Positions 1 to 7,523 are shown, counted from the stretch's first letter. The stretch: 12,028 nucleotides of DNA from Phycisphaerales bacterium (GCA_003520025.1 DOVP01000093.1:1-12028); one strand, 5' to 3'. Translations and numbers: made by a program. The notes: generated from the letters alone by a model not told the origin.

Positions 1-299
1 TTCTGGGCAGACAACGCCCCGAACCGACTGACGCGGACCGCACATCGATCATGTTCACGACCAAACACGCGCCTGGCGCACTTGTCGATGTCTTGGCCGT
101 CTTCCGCGATGCTGGCATCAACCTCAGCCACATTGACAAACGACCGAGCGGCCGCGTGAACTGGGAATACACCTTCTTCATCGATGCCGACCGACACCGC
201 GACGACCCCTCCATGGCCGCCGCCATCGCCGAGGCGACCGACCACTGCGTCCTCCTGCGTGTCCTGGGTTCCTATCCCCGCGCCGAAGGGGTGCTGTAA
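1..299 (+). CDS. pheA: Prephenate dehydratase, C-terminal ACT-domain part (5' end outside window)
   Basis: This is the 3' end of a gene that begins before the window; the first complete codon starts at base 3, leaving 98 codons and a TAA stop. Prephenate dehydratase converts prephenate to phenylpyruvate in phenylalanine synthesis in the cytoplasm. The visible part opens with 'LGRQRPEPTDADRTSI', which matches the family's linker into the regulatory ACT domain. It then shows the two phenylalanine-binding landmarks of that domain: 'GALVDVL' (the family's GALYDVL-type motif) and 'DKRPS' (the ESRP-type motif). It continues with 'NWEYTFFIDADRH' and ends 'CVLLRVLGSYPRA', the usual family terminus. 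The catalytic domain is not in the window, so a fusion to chorismate mutase (a P-protein) can be neither shown nor excluded. Downstream, 58 nt separate it from the sigma factor gene, so co-transcription is possible but unproven. The family call is firm. Confidence 0.88.
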   Translation, partial: LGRQRPEPTDADRTSIMFTTKHAPGALVDVLAVFRDAGINLSHIDKRPSGRVNWEYTFFIDADRHRDDPSMAAAIAEATDHCVLLRVLGSYPRAEGVL

Positions 300-329
300 G
301 AGGACGCCTGCCGAACGGCCCCGCCACCC

Positions 330-352
330 GGTACCTGACCCCTTCGAGTACC
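330..352. repeat. REP-like 15-mer inside a GGTAC/GTACC dyad
   Basis: Bases 330-344 read GGTACCTGACCCCTT. A 13/15 match, GGTGCCTGTCCCCTT, lies in the same orientation at 7773-7787. The left copy is also part of an inverted repeat: GGTAC at 330-334 pairs with GTACC at 348-352 across 13 nt. From memory, short sequences of this GGTGCCTG(A/T)CCCCTT type are dispersed in many planctomycete and other genomes and are often found near REP-associated IS200-like transposases; none is present here. The element ends 5 nt before the sigma factor ATG, in the place where a ribosome binding site would be expected. Confidence 0.45.
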
Positions 353-357
353 TTGGT

Positions 358-972
358 ATGACCACGATGCTCGATGTCACACACACGACGACCGCCCTGC
401 TGCAAGGCCTCCACGACGACGGTGGCGATACAGCGTGGGAAGTGCTGGACAGGCGATATCGGCCGATTGTCACAGGACTCGCGCGAAGGCTGGGACTGAG
501 TGATCAAGACGCTATGGACGTCGCGCAGGAAACGATGATCCGAGTGCTCGCCGAATACCGCGACGGCCGCTACGACCGCGACCGAGGCCGCATGCGGTCG
601 TGGCTGCTCTCGATCGCCCGTACCAAGATCGCCGATGTACATCGCAAGCGTGCCGTCCGCCGCGAAGCGCGGGGTGAGTCGGCGATGGTGACCATGCCGA
701 AGGATCAGGAACTCGAGGACATTTGGTCCACCGAGCGACGCTTCGTCGTGCTTCGTGAGGCGCTCGCGGAACTGCAGGCCAACTCCAAGACATCCGACCG
801 CAGCATCCGCGCCTTCGAGATGCTCGTCTTTCATCGCCGCAGCGTATCGGACATCGCGAGCGAATTGAACATGAGCGAGAACGACATCTACCTCGCCAAG
901 AGCCGGGTTGCCAAGAAACTCAAGGAAACGGTGCAGCAGCTCGAGTCGCTTTACGAAGAAGATGCTCCGTGA
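358..972 (+). CDS. ECF-type RNA polymerase sigma factor, kinase-linked
   Basis: The 204-residue protein has the two-domain layout of ECF sigma factors, which direct RNA polymerase to alternative promoters. Sigma region 2 spans about residues 13-98: 'DAMDVAQETMIRVLAEY' is the region 2.2 core-binding helix and 'GRMRSWLLSIARTKIADVHR' covers regions 2.3-2.4. Sigma region 4 spans about 130-195, with a helix-turn-helix in 'SVSDIASELNMSENDIYLAK'. A roughly 30-residue charged linker separates them. The ATG at 358 was chosen because the open frame further upstream (back to 184) lies inside the dehydratase gene and encodes Arg/Pro-rich sequence unlike the family. No Shine-Dalgarno sequence precedes 358, nor the next ATG at 367. 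The stop overlaps the GTG start of the kinase gene (GTGA at 969-972), which implies translational coupling. Planctomycete ECF factors encoded beside Ser/Thr kinases are a known class; phosphorylation of this one is inferred. Confidence 0.88.
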   Translation: MTTMLDVTHTTTALLQGLHDDGGDTAWEVLDRRYRPIVTGLARRLGLSDQDAMDVAQETMIRVLAEYRDGRYDRDRGRMRSWLLSIARTKIADVHRKRAVRREARGESAMVTMPKDQELEDIWSTERRFVVLREALAELQANSKTSDRSIRAFEMLVFHRRSVSDIASELNMSENDIYLAKSRVAKKLKETVQQLESLYEEDAP

Positions 973-3518
973 GCGAACAGCCGCCGCCTCGCAAACCGAC
1001 CCCCGAAGAACTCAGAGCAATCGCCTACGGCGGCACCGTCTCGAATGATGTCATGCAGTGGCTCAAGGAAGTCGACGATGGCAGCGTGGCCGCCGAACTG
1101 GATCGACTCCGCAGCCGAAGCGGCGACGCCGATGCCACGATCGAGCAACCGATCGGCGATCCGAGCGACGAACGCTTTCTGAATGAGTTCGCCGAAGCAC
1201 ACAAAGCCGGTGTCTTCGGACAAAGTTCGATCGTGGAAGCCCCCGAAGCCGCGGGCTATGAGATCGAACATGAGATCGACCGCGGCGCTCAAGGCGCCGT
1301 CTTCAAGGCAAGGCAGATCGCGACACGACGGCAGGTCGCGCTCAAGGTTCTGCTCCGCGGCGCCTTTGCTTCGGATCGGCAGCGCATCCGCTTCGAGCGT
1401 GAAGTCGAAATGGTCGCGGCCCTCAAGCACACCAATGTCGTCACGATCTACGACAGCGGCCTGACCAACGACGGCCGGGCGTGGCTGGCGATGGAGTACG
1501 TCGATGGCGAACCGATGGATGGCTGGCTGACGAAGAACGAACCATCCGACATCGAAGCGAAACGCCGCATGATTGCCTCGCTCATCGCGAGCACCTGCGA
1601 CGGCATCGTTGCGGCGCATCAGCGAGGCATCATCCATCGCGATCTCAAACCGGACAATGTGCTGGTTGACGGCGACGGCATCCCCCACATCCTCGATTTC
1701 GGTCTGGCCAAACCGGTCGATTCCTCACAGTGGGATTCCTCGCAACTGGATGTCACCAATGTCGGAGAGTTCATGGGCACATTCGCCTATGCATCGCCTG
1801 AGCAGGTATCGGGCGACCCGGACCGCATCGATGTGCGGACCGATGTCTTTGCGCTCGGTGTCATGCTGTATGAAGCCTTGCTCGGCACCCGACCGTATCT
1901 CCTGGAAGGCTCACTCGCGGACGTCGTCAAGATCATCTCCGAAGGCATACCCATCCCGCCACGCAGTCTTGATCCATCGCTTGACCGGGATCTCGAAACC
2001 ATCCTGCTGAGATCTCTCGACCGCGATGCAAGCCGCCGATACCAGAGCCCTGCCGACCTCGCCCGTGACCTCCGCCACTGGCTTGCGAGAGAGCCGATCG
2101 AAGCAAGACGCGACGACGCGTGGTACGTCGCCCGCAAGACCCTTCGCAAACACTGGCTCGCGGTGAGCCTTTCCGCTGCGGCAATCGCAACGCTGGTCGC
2201 CTTCGGTATCACGATGTTCATCGCGTGGGAGCGGGCGACTGAAGCCAATCGCCGCTTGAGCGGAACGGTGGGCATGGTTTCAAACGTGCTTGGCTCGGCC
2301 GATGCAGAGAACCCGAATCAGCCGCTCGCTGCATCGAGCGTCGGAGAGATGATGCAGCGGTGGCTGGCAATCGTGGATACCGACCTCAGTGACTACCCCT
2401 CCATTGCCGCATCGGTCAGGCTTGATCTCGCCGAGATCCTCATCAGCGCAGGACGCTGGGACGAAGCGGCGGCAGCCATCGACCAGGCCGCCGCCACGCT
2501 GAACCTCGACTCAACCACTCCATCGATGGAAGCTGGACGCCTGCTGCACGATCGCGGCCGTTTGCACTACAAGAAGCATGACATGGATGCCGCCGCTGCC
2601 GATTATTCGGCGGCGCTGGACCATCGTCGCTCGGTGGCTCCCGAAAGTGAACATACCGCCGACACCATGCATCATCTCGGCGCCATCATGCGGGCGCAAG
2701 GCAATCTGGCCGAGTCCGATGCCATGTTCGAAGCGGCCCTCATGCGGCACCGCGCCCTGCTGAACACAGCCACGGGCGACACCGACGCCATCCGCCGCCG
2801 CGCCGCCCTTGGCAACCTCCTCAACAGCATGGCTGTAGGACACATGACGAACGAACCGGAGATCGCACTTCCCCTGCTGCAGGAAGCCCGAGAACTCCTT
2901 GAGATCGACTCCGCCGACCCGACACGTGATTGGCGCATTGCTGCGCTTCGCCACAACATCGGCGACTGCCTCGCTCGGCTCGACCGACTTGAGGAAGCAC
3001 GTACCGAGTTGGCCGCGGCGCTTGCCATCAAGCAACTCCAAGGCAATCAACTGTCCATGGCCAACACCGAGGCAGCGATGGCGAGACTGTCACTGCTCGC
3101 CGGTGACGCAAACGCAGCGAGTGTGCATCTTGAAGCGGCAAGAACGTTGAGGGACGACCGATTGCCCGCAGGACACCCCTCCCACCGCGACGAAGCAATC
3201 ATCGAGATCGAGATCCTCCTGCTGAGCGGCCAACTCAACGAGGCTCGGGACCTGCTGGGCGAACAGCAAGCCCTCGCCAAATCTGCCGCCATCCAAGCCA
3301 CCATGCTGCGACTGAACGGCCTGCTCGCCGCAGCCGAAGACGACCCGGCGGAGGCCCTGTCACTGCTGCGTCAATCATGGGACCTCCACGCGTCCGCCAC
3401 TGGCGAGCGAAGCCCTCTGTGCCGAAAGGTTGCGGCTGATCTGGCCCGCTTGCTTCGCTTGACCGGTCAGGACGAGAAGGCCCGCCGGTACCAAAAATTA
3501 GCGAAGCCACCGGAATAA
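969..3518 (+). CDS. Membrane Ser/Thr protein kinase with TPR-like C-terminal region
   Basis: An 849-residue Hanks-type kinase. Residues 1-95 are an acidic N-terminal extension. The kinase domain runs about 97-375: a glycine loop 'IDRGAQGAVFKA' (103-114), Lys126 in 'VALKVLL', the helix C Glu in 'REVEMV', catalytic 'HRDLKPDN' (223-230), 'DFG' (243-245), a long Ser/Asp-rich activation segment, 'SPE' (276-278) and 'TDVFALGVMLYE'. All key catalytic residues are present, so it should be active, although the first glycine of the loop is Asp104. A single membrane helix lies at about 395-419 ('WLAVSLSAAAIATLVAFGIT'), placing the kinase domain inside the cell and the remainder outside the cytoplasm. 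Residues about 470-840 are alpha-helical Ala/Leu-rich repeats of TPR type, probably for protein binding or sensing. The GTG start overlaps the sigma stop by 4 nt. The likely role is to sense a signal and phosphorylate the sigma factor; the substrate is inferred from linkage only. Confidence 0.9.
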   Translation: MSEQPPPRKPTPEELRAIAYGGTVSNDVMQWLKEVDDGSVAAELDRLRSRSGDADATIEQPIGDPSDERFLNEFAEAHKAGVFGQSSIVEAPEAAGYEIEHEIDRGAQGAVFKARQIATRRQVALKVLLRGAFASDRQRIRFEREVEMVAALKHTNVVTIYDSGLTNDGRAWLAMEYVDGEPMDGWLTKNEPSDIEAKRRMIASLIASTCDGIVAAHQRGIIHRDLKPDNVLVDGDGIPHILDFGLAKPVDSSQWDSSQLDVTNVGEFMGTFAYASPEQVSGDPDRIDVRTDVFALGVMLYEALLGTRPYLLEGSLADVVKIISEGIPIPPRSLDPSLDRDLETILLRSLDRDASRRYQSPADLARDLRHWLAREPIEARRDDAWYVARKTLRKHWLAVSLSAAAIATLVAFGITMFIAWERATEANRRLSGTVGMVSNVLGSADAENPNQPLAASSVGEMMQRWLAIVDTDLSDYPSIAASVRLDLAEILISAGRWDEAAAAIDQAAATLNLDSTTPSMEAGRLLHDRGRLHYKKHDMDAAAADYSAALDHRRSVAPESEHTADTMHHLGAIMRAQGNLAESDAMFEAALMRHRALLNTATGDTDAIRRRAALGNLLNSMAVGHMTNEPEIALPLLQEARELLEIDSADPTRDWRIAALRHNIGDCLARLDRLEEARTELAAALAIKQLQGNQLSMANTEAAMARLSLLAGDANAASVHLEAARTLRDDRLPAGHPSHRDEAIIEIEILLLSGQLNEARDLLGEQQALAKSAAIQATMLRLNGLLAAAEDDPAEALSLLRQSWDLHASATGERSPLCRKVAADLARLLRLTGQDEKARRYQKLAKPPE

Positions 3519-3529
3519 CGCATCCATGC

Positions 3530-3547
3530 GCTCGCCTGCGGGCGAGC
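3530..3547. terminator. GC-rich hairpin between convergent genes
   Basis: A perfect 7-bp stem, GCTCGCC/GGCGAGC, encloses the loop TGCG. It lies 11 nt after the kinase stop and 31 nt after the end of the - strand PEP-CTERM-type gene, so it could serve both transcripts. There is no T-run on either side, so it may work as a pause or mRNA-end hairpin rather than as a classical intrinsic terminator. Confidence 0.4.
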
Positions 3548-3578
3548 AGAATGGAGTCTTGGTCTCATCAGCCTGTTG

Positions 3579-4304
3579 TCAGCGTCGCCGCCGCCGCCCA
3601 AGCGCGGCAAGTCCGAACACTGCAAGACCAGCAGGTGCTGGAATAGGAAGCGACACCACGCCGGACAAACCGATCTCATACAGGCCGATATTTTCGGGAT
3701 CCGTAGGCGCTGTCCAGCCTGTGAACGGCTCTCCGCCCCAGCCGCCATGCGGCAGTACCTGTCCAGTCTGATGCTCCGGCAGACCCATCTCGAAGAGCGG
3801 GACGATCTCGCCTCCAAACAAGGCGGTCGGCTCACTCATTGCAGATGTGATGGCCAAGTAGAAGATGCCCGGTTCCGTGAACAGTGGATTGCCTGTGCCA
3901 TCGCCATTGTGGAGTCTGGCCTGCAAATCATCACCATTCAAGTTGTTCATGGCTGCGATGCCACGTCCCTGCTCGTCGAAGAGGTAGAGCATCGGATCGC
4001 GAAGTCCGGACTGAGGATCGAGCGCGAAGGTCTGAGCGCTGAAGACCGACGGATCGGCGATGTAAATTCGGTAGACATCCTGATAGTCGCCGTACCCACC
4101 GACAAAGCCGCCGGAGCCCTTCAGTTCCCCTTTGATCAAGCCAATGTCGCCAGTGCCATCGGCAGTAACGACACTCGTTGCAGTCGAGGTCGAATTCCCC
4201 GTACCTCCCGGAGGCTCATCAAAGATGGGACCAGCCGAAGCTGTCGCCACAAATACCGCCAAGGCCGCCACAGCAACCAGCCCGTGCTCAACTCTCATAC
4301 GCAT
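3579..4304 (-). CDS. Secreted protein with PPC-like domain and PEP-CTERM-type sorting tail
   Basis: A 241-residue exported protein. The N-terminus is a signal peptide (hydrophobic 'LVAVAALAVFVATASA', probable cleavage after Ala24). Residues about 70-155 resemble the bacterial pre-peptidase C-terminal (PPC) beta-sandwich: 'DVYRIYIADP', then 'DPMLYLFDEQGRGIAAMNN', then 'EPGIFYLAITS'. The last 20 or so residues form a tripartite tail: 'IPAPAGLAVFGLAALG' followed by five arginines. This is the proline-motif, hydrophobic-helix, basic-end layout of PEP-CTERM signals, in a P-A-P form common in planctomycetes. Such tails are recognised by exosortase, none of which is encoded in the window. The ATG at 4304 is preceded by GGGAGG (4313-4318) with an 8-nt spacer; a second in-frame ATG lies two codons in. 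No enzymatic residues are recognised, so a structural or ligand-binding surface role is likely. Localisation is more secure than function. Confidence 0.82.
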   Translation of the reverse strand: MRMRVEHGLVAVAALAVFVATASAGPIFDEPPGGTGNSTSTATSVVTADGTGDIGLIKGELKGSGGFVGGYGDYQDVYRIYIADPSVFSAQTFALDPQSGLRDPMLYLFDEQGRGIAAMNNLNGDDLQARLHNGDGTGNPLFTEPGIFYLAITSAMSEPTALFGGEIVPLFEMGLPEHQTGQVLPHGGWGGEPFTGWTAPTDPENIGLYEIGLSGVVSLPIPAPAGLAVFGLAALGRRRRR

Positions 4305-4330
4305 GGATAGGGCCTCCCAAATCTCGATCT

Positions 4331-4358
4331 CTCATACCCCCCCCACCCTACTCACCAA
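4331..4358 (-). promoter_or_regulatory. Candidate promoter with a G8 tract in its spacer
   Basis: Read on the - strand, TTGGTG (4358-4353) and TATGAG (4336-4331) are separated by 16 nt, and the last 8 of these are an unbroken G run (4344-4337). The -35 match is partial (TTG plus degenerate bases) and the -10 matches the consensus at 4 of 6 positions. A start near 4324 would give a leader of about 20 nt that still contains the GGGAGG ribosome binding site. Planctomycete promoters often fit the E. coli consensus poorly, so this is tentative. Confidence 0.28.
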
Positions 4359-4441
4359 AGGCAAAAAGACAACACTGTTTCCCCAAAACTCCCCTTAGCC
4401 CCAAAGAAGTCGACTATTGAGGCGGTACGCAACCCCACTGC

Positions 4442-4479
4442 ATGCCAAATGGGGTGTGCCAAAAGTGCCGCCTTGGCAT
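4442..4479 (-). terminator. Inverted repeat just after the large dockerin gene
   Basis: ATGCCAA (4442-4448) pairs with TTGGCAT (4473-4479), starting 12 nt beyond the stop of the 1008-residue protein gene. A second TGCCAA at 4457-4462 can pair with the same TTGGCA arm, giving an alternative, shorter hairpin with a 10-nt loop. On the transcribed strand the T's lie in the loop region, not after the stem, so termination efficiency is uncertain. Confidence 0.35.
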
Positions 4480-4491
4480 CTGACCTCCTAT

Positions 4492-7400
4492 TCACATCGT
4501 CCAGTTGTCCAGCAGCGCCAATAGATCGCCCATATCGACGATGCCGCTTTCGTCGGCATCGATCCAATTGCAGTCTTCATCGAGTTCCTCACAGGTGGTA
4601 CCCCACCAGTCGATCAGCATCATCAGGTCATCAACGTTGACGACACCGTTCTTGTCAAAGTCGCCTCGAATCCAGATCTCACAGAATGGCAGATCGATGC
4701 ACAGCATGTTGGTGCACACGACGCCATTGTTGAAGTAGTACTCAAAATCAATGCAGAGACTGCCACCGGACGTGGCGCCGCTCAGCACGGTTCCGAACGG
4801 CCAAGAGTGCAGCGGATCAACCGACATCGACACTGTGGATGGCGTCACACTCATGCCTGCGGGAGGCGTCATTGTGACGCTTGTCAGCGTGGCTGCGGGA
4901 TCATTGTTGTTCACACCAAACATCAAATCGAAGTCAAAGGGCGGTGTATGGCCAGCGTCGAGGCAGTTCGCAGCAAGAAGTTCTGGATCCGGGCAGATCG
5001 CCGAAGGCGGTGGTCCAGGCAGACGCGTGACAACGAGATCGCCAACCTGTGTCTTGTCAGCCTGAATATATTCATCGTTGTTGTCGATGAGATAACTATC
5101 GAGCGTCGTCCCTCCACCCATCGGAATGCCTTGGAATCCATAGATGTAGTCGCCGGAGCCGCCCGCGATGTGCAGCGCGTCACCCGAGGCCCATACCAGT
5201 TCATGCTTGGCATCAATACCACCCGCCTCCGAATCGCTGACTTCTCCATATTCGCCAACCTGATAGTTGTTGGATGTACGCGTCCAAACACCTGCGATAC
5301 ACTCAAATTCCAGTGCACGCGCTCGATGGGCCTGCAAAGTGCCCACTGCATTCTGGGTTCGCTCTGCAAGGTACATCCGCTGATTCGGGCCAAAATCGAT
5401 GTCCGCAACTGGCGACGAATACACCTCGCCGGGAAAGTCGCTTACCTCAATCTCCGTGATTTCGGTACCGACCAACGGGATACCCGCAGCGCTGAGTTCC
5501 ACGGACCAAATCTCGTTGCGGTCGGCCGTTGACTGGTGGTTGATGTCCTCGTTCCATACCGCGTAGTACAAACGATTCCCGCTGACCTCCAACCCGAAGA
5601 TGCGATCGCCCAAGGCAACCGGGCCAGGCAGGTTATTCCATGACGGATCATGATCAAACGTGCCAAGCGTGCTCCCACTCGCATGATCGAGTCGATAAAT
5701 CAAGCCATCGTTGAAGTTGCTCACGAAAAATTGATCATGCACACAGTCATAGGTGATCGAACCAAGGCTCGTATTGTCAACATCCAATACCGCGAAAGTG
5801 GACACAGCGCCGGAGAACGTGTCAATCCGATAGACAGCCCCCATGCTTCCTGCGGAACCGACAGCATCGACATTCCATGTCTCACTCGCTGAGACGAAGA
5901 TGTTGCCATCCTCGTCGATTGCCAAACCAAGAATGCCGCCGAGAGTTTCGGATCGCCAAGAGGGATCCGAATATCGGTCAATCGGGAAGATGGCATCAAC
6001 GGATGCGCCGGCCACATCCGCGAGATCAAACACGTTCACCATACGGTCACCTGGCATGATTGGCGAGACTGTTTGCACCGCAACACGGTTCGAACCAAAA
6101 CTCTGATAATCCTGATTGAGGAACTGCGGGCGGCCTGCGCAGTCGCTGTCGTCGGCCGTCTGGCAGCCACCCGGATCACAGTTAATGTCCGTACACAGTG
6201 AACCCACGCCATGCCAAACACCCAGATAATCATCGCAAATCTGCTGGGTGACCTCGACGCAGTACCAGTAGCCCGATCCCGGTCCGCCTTCCTCGATGCA
6301 ACAGACCCCAAGAGCCGTCTCTGGAACACAATTGACACTCGGATCGGCGCAGTGGCTACCGACACCGTGCCATGTGCTCGCCATGAGATCGGCACACTCG
6401 AATTCCAAGACTTCCACGCACACGGGCGTCCCGTCGTCCAACTCATAACAGCACGCGCCAAGTTGCGGCGCCAATTCACACTCAACAGTTGGATCACTGC
6501 AAGTCGTCGCGGCTCCGAACCATATTCCACCAACTGAGTCACAATCAACTTCGTGGAGTTCTACGCACATCAAGTCGCCATCGGCATCTTCATGACAGCA
6601 GGCTCCGTACGTATCACACTCGACAATCGGATCGGCGCAGTCGGTACCCGGGCCAAACCAGTTGCCCGCGAGCGCATCGCATTGATCCTCTGGCAGCACC
6701 GCGCAGCCCGGCCCATAGGCCGCATCTTCAAAGCAGCAGGCCCCTGCCGAGGCATGGGGCGTGCCAAACTCGACGCCATGGGCCTCCCACGGCACGAGTT
6801 CAACGCCGCCGTTGAAGAGAATCTGTTCCATCTGACCGTTCAGACTCAGTCGACCCCAAGGTTCCCACGAGGGACCGTGACCATGCGTCGTGAACTGCCC
6901 GACGAGCACGTGATAATTGGAGTATCCCGGAAGAACCTGTCCGAAGGCATGTGAGTCGTTCACAGGGCGGACCCACTTTCCCCAGAATGCGATCAGTGGA
7001 TTACTCCATATATTCACATTGCCGTTTTCAAAAAGGTTCCAAGTCACACCGCCATAGGTTGTGAGCGTTTGACTCCCGATCATGTCCTCTGCGCCAATCG
7101 TGACCCAACTGTCGGCCTCCAAACTCGGAAAGAATGAGATGAGCGCAGAATTGATCTCAGACGACATCGGTCCGCCGAATGCGCACTGATAGAAACCACC
7201 ATTGACGGCTACAAATCCAATTCCGCCTTGAAGAATGTGTCCTCCGACACCTGTTAGTTGATCGGTTGGATTGTCAAACTCGGCATAGAGGCGCCATGTC
7301 GTCGAGGGTATCCCGGTGTTATACACATCAACAAGATGCTGCTCCACGTGCAAACCAACCAAAGCCGCTGAGGCGGCCGTGTTCGCCGCCAACATCGCGC

Positions 7401-7518
7401 CGGCCGCCAGTGTTGTGGTGGTGAGGTTCATCGTGGTACTCCTGCGTGAGATCAATCGTGAAACGCCCCGATGAATGGATCCGAGCAGACCGAATGATTC
7501 ATTTGAATGGATGGGCAT
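4492..7518 (-). CDS. Large secreted modular protein: N-terminal domain, four Cys modules, propeller-like region, dockerin
   Basis: 1008 residues, exported and multidomain; no catalytic site recognised. Residues 1-51 are an extended signal sequence with 'SRRSTT' before the hydrophobic 'LAAGAMLAANTAASA'. Residues 52-255 are a beta-rich domain ('TTWRLYAEFDNP', 'DSWVTIGAEDM') of a kind I associate with planctomycete secreted proteins. Residues 259-447 hold four 'GACC/GVCC' cysteine modules. About 462-835 is a propeller-like region with repeated strands ('GILGLAIDEDGNIFVSAS', 'GAVYRID', 'DGLIYRLDHASG', 'VADIDFGPNQRMYLAE'). About 840-945 is a beta-sandwich ('LTSVTMTPPAG', 'PLHSWPFGTVLSGA'). The end is a two-repeat dockerin with calcium loops starting at Asp953 and Asp987. 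From the Cys modules onward it is a paralogue of the next gene upstream. The start at 7518 has AGGAGG 5 nt away and supplies the basic n-region; 7431 is an alternative. In homologous 60-nt samples it has 50% GC (5641-5700) against 58% in the paralogue (9001-9060). Confidence 0.82.
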   Translation of the reverse strand: MPIHSNESFGLLGSIHRGVSRLISRRSTTMNLTTTTLAAGAMLAANTAASAALVGLHVEQHLVDVYNTGIPSTTWRLYAEFDNPTDQLTGVGGHILQGGIGFVAVNGGFYQCAFGGPMSSEINSALISFFPSLEADSWVTIGAEDMIGSQTLTTYGGVTWNLFENGNVNIWSNPLIAFWGKWVRPVNDSHAFGQVLPGYSNYHVLVGQFTTHGHGPSWEPWGRLSLNGQMEQILFNGGVELVPWEAHGVEFGTPHASAGACCFEDAAYGPGCAVLPEDQCDALAGNWFGPGTDCADPIVECDTYGACCHEDADGDLMCVELHEVDCDSVGGIWFGAATTCSDPTVECELAPQLGACCYELDDGTPVCVEVLEFECADLMASTWHGVGSHCADPSVNCVPETALGVCCIEEGGPGSGYWYCVEVTQQICDDYLGVWHGVGSLCTDINCDPGGCQTADDSDCAGRPQFLNQDYQSFGSNRVAVQTVSPIMPGDRMVNVFDLADVAGASVDAIFPIDRYSDPSWRSETLGGILGLAIDEDGNIFVSASETWNVDAVGSAGSMGAVYRIDTFSGAVSTFAVLDVDNTSLGSITYDCVHDQFFVSNFNDGLIYRLDHASGSTLGTFDHDPSWNNLPGPVALGDRIFGLEVSGNRLYYAVWNEDINHQSTADRNEIWSVELSAAGIPLVGTEITEIEVSDFPGEVYSSPVADIDFGPNQRMYLAERTQNAVGTLQAHRARALEFECIAGVWTRTSNNYQVGEYGEVSDSEAGGIDAKHELVWASGDALHIAGGSGDYIYGFQGIPMGGGTTLDSYLIDNNDEYIQADKTQVGDLVVTRLPGPPPSAICPDPELLAANCLDAGHTPPFDFDLMFGVNNNDPAATLTSVTMTPPAGMSVTPSTVSMSVDPLHSWPFGTVLSGATSGGSLCIDFEYYFNNGVVCTNMLCIDLPFCEIWIRGDFDKNGVVNVDDLMMLIDWWGTTCEELDEDCNWIDADESGIVDMGDLLALLDNWTM
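6247..6279 (-). repeat. 33-nt exact repeat shared with 9605-9637
   Basis: This stretch is identical in all 33 bases to 9605-9637 and lies at the same place in the paralogue, coding for the 'SGYWYCVEVT' part of the last cysteine module. Flanking DNA is similar but diverged. It marks the homology between the two genes and may be a conserved or recently converted tract. Confidence 0.85.
7438..7443 (-). promoter_or_regulatory. Alternative ribosome binding site for an internal start at 7431
   Basis: AGGAGT lies 6 nt before an in-frame ATG at 7431 ('MNLTTTTLAAG'). That start would give a 979-residue protein whose signal peptide has no Lys or Arg in its n-region, which argues against it as the main start. 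It may still be used as a second start. Confidence 0.35.
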
Positions 7519-7523
7519 GACTG

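Noticed and set aside
184..357. An upstream extension of the sigma factor to an ATG at 184
   Set aside because: It would lie mostly within the dehydratase gene in another frame and adds Arg/Pro/Ser-rich sequence not seen in ECF factors.
178..834. A - strand open frame of 218 codons opposite the dehydratase and sigma genes
   Set aside because: It is antisense to two well-supported genes and its product is Arg-rich and His-rich, typical of a GC-rich shadow frame.
951..1688. A - strand open frame of 245 codons opposite the kinase gene
   Set aside because: It overlaps conserved kinase motifs on the + strand, has no ribosome binding site worth noting and no recognised domain.
4807..5532. A + strand open frame of 241 codons inside the 1008-residue protein gene
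   Set aside because: The opposite strand encodes a clear propeller-like region and beta-sandwich with homology to the neighbouring paralogue; this frame is a mirror of it.
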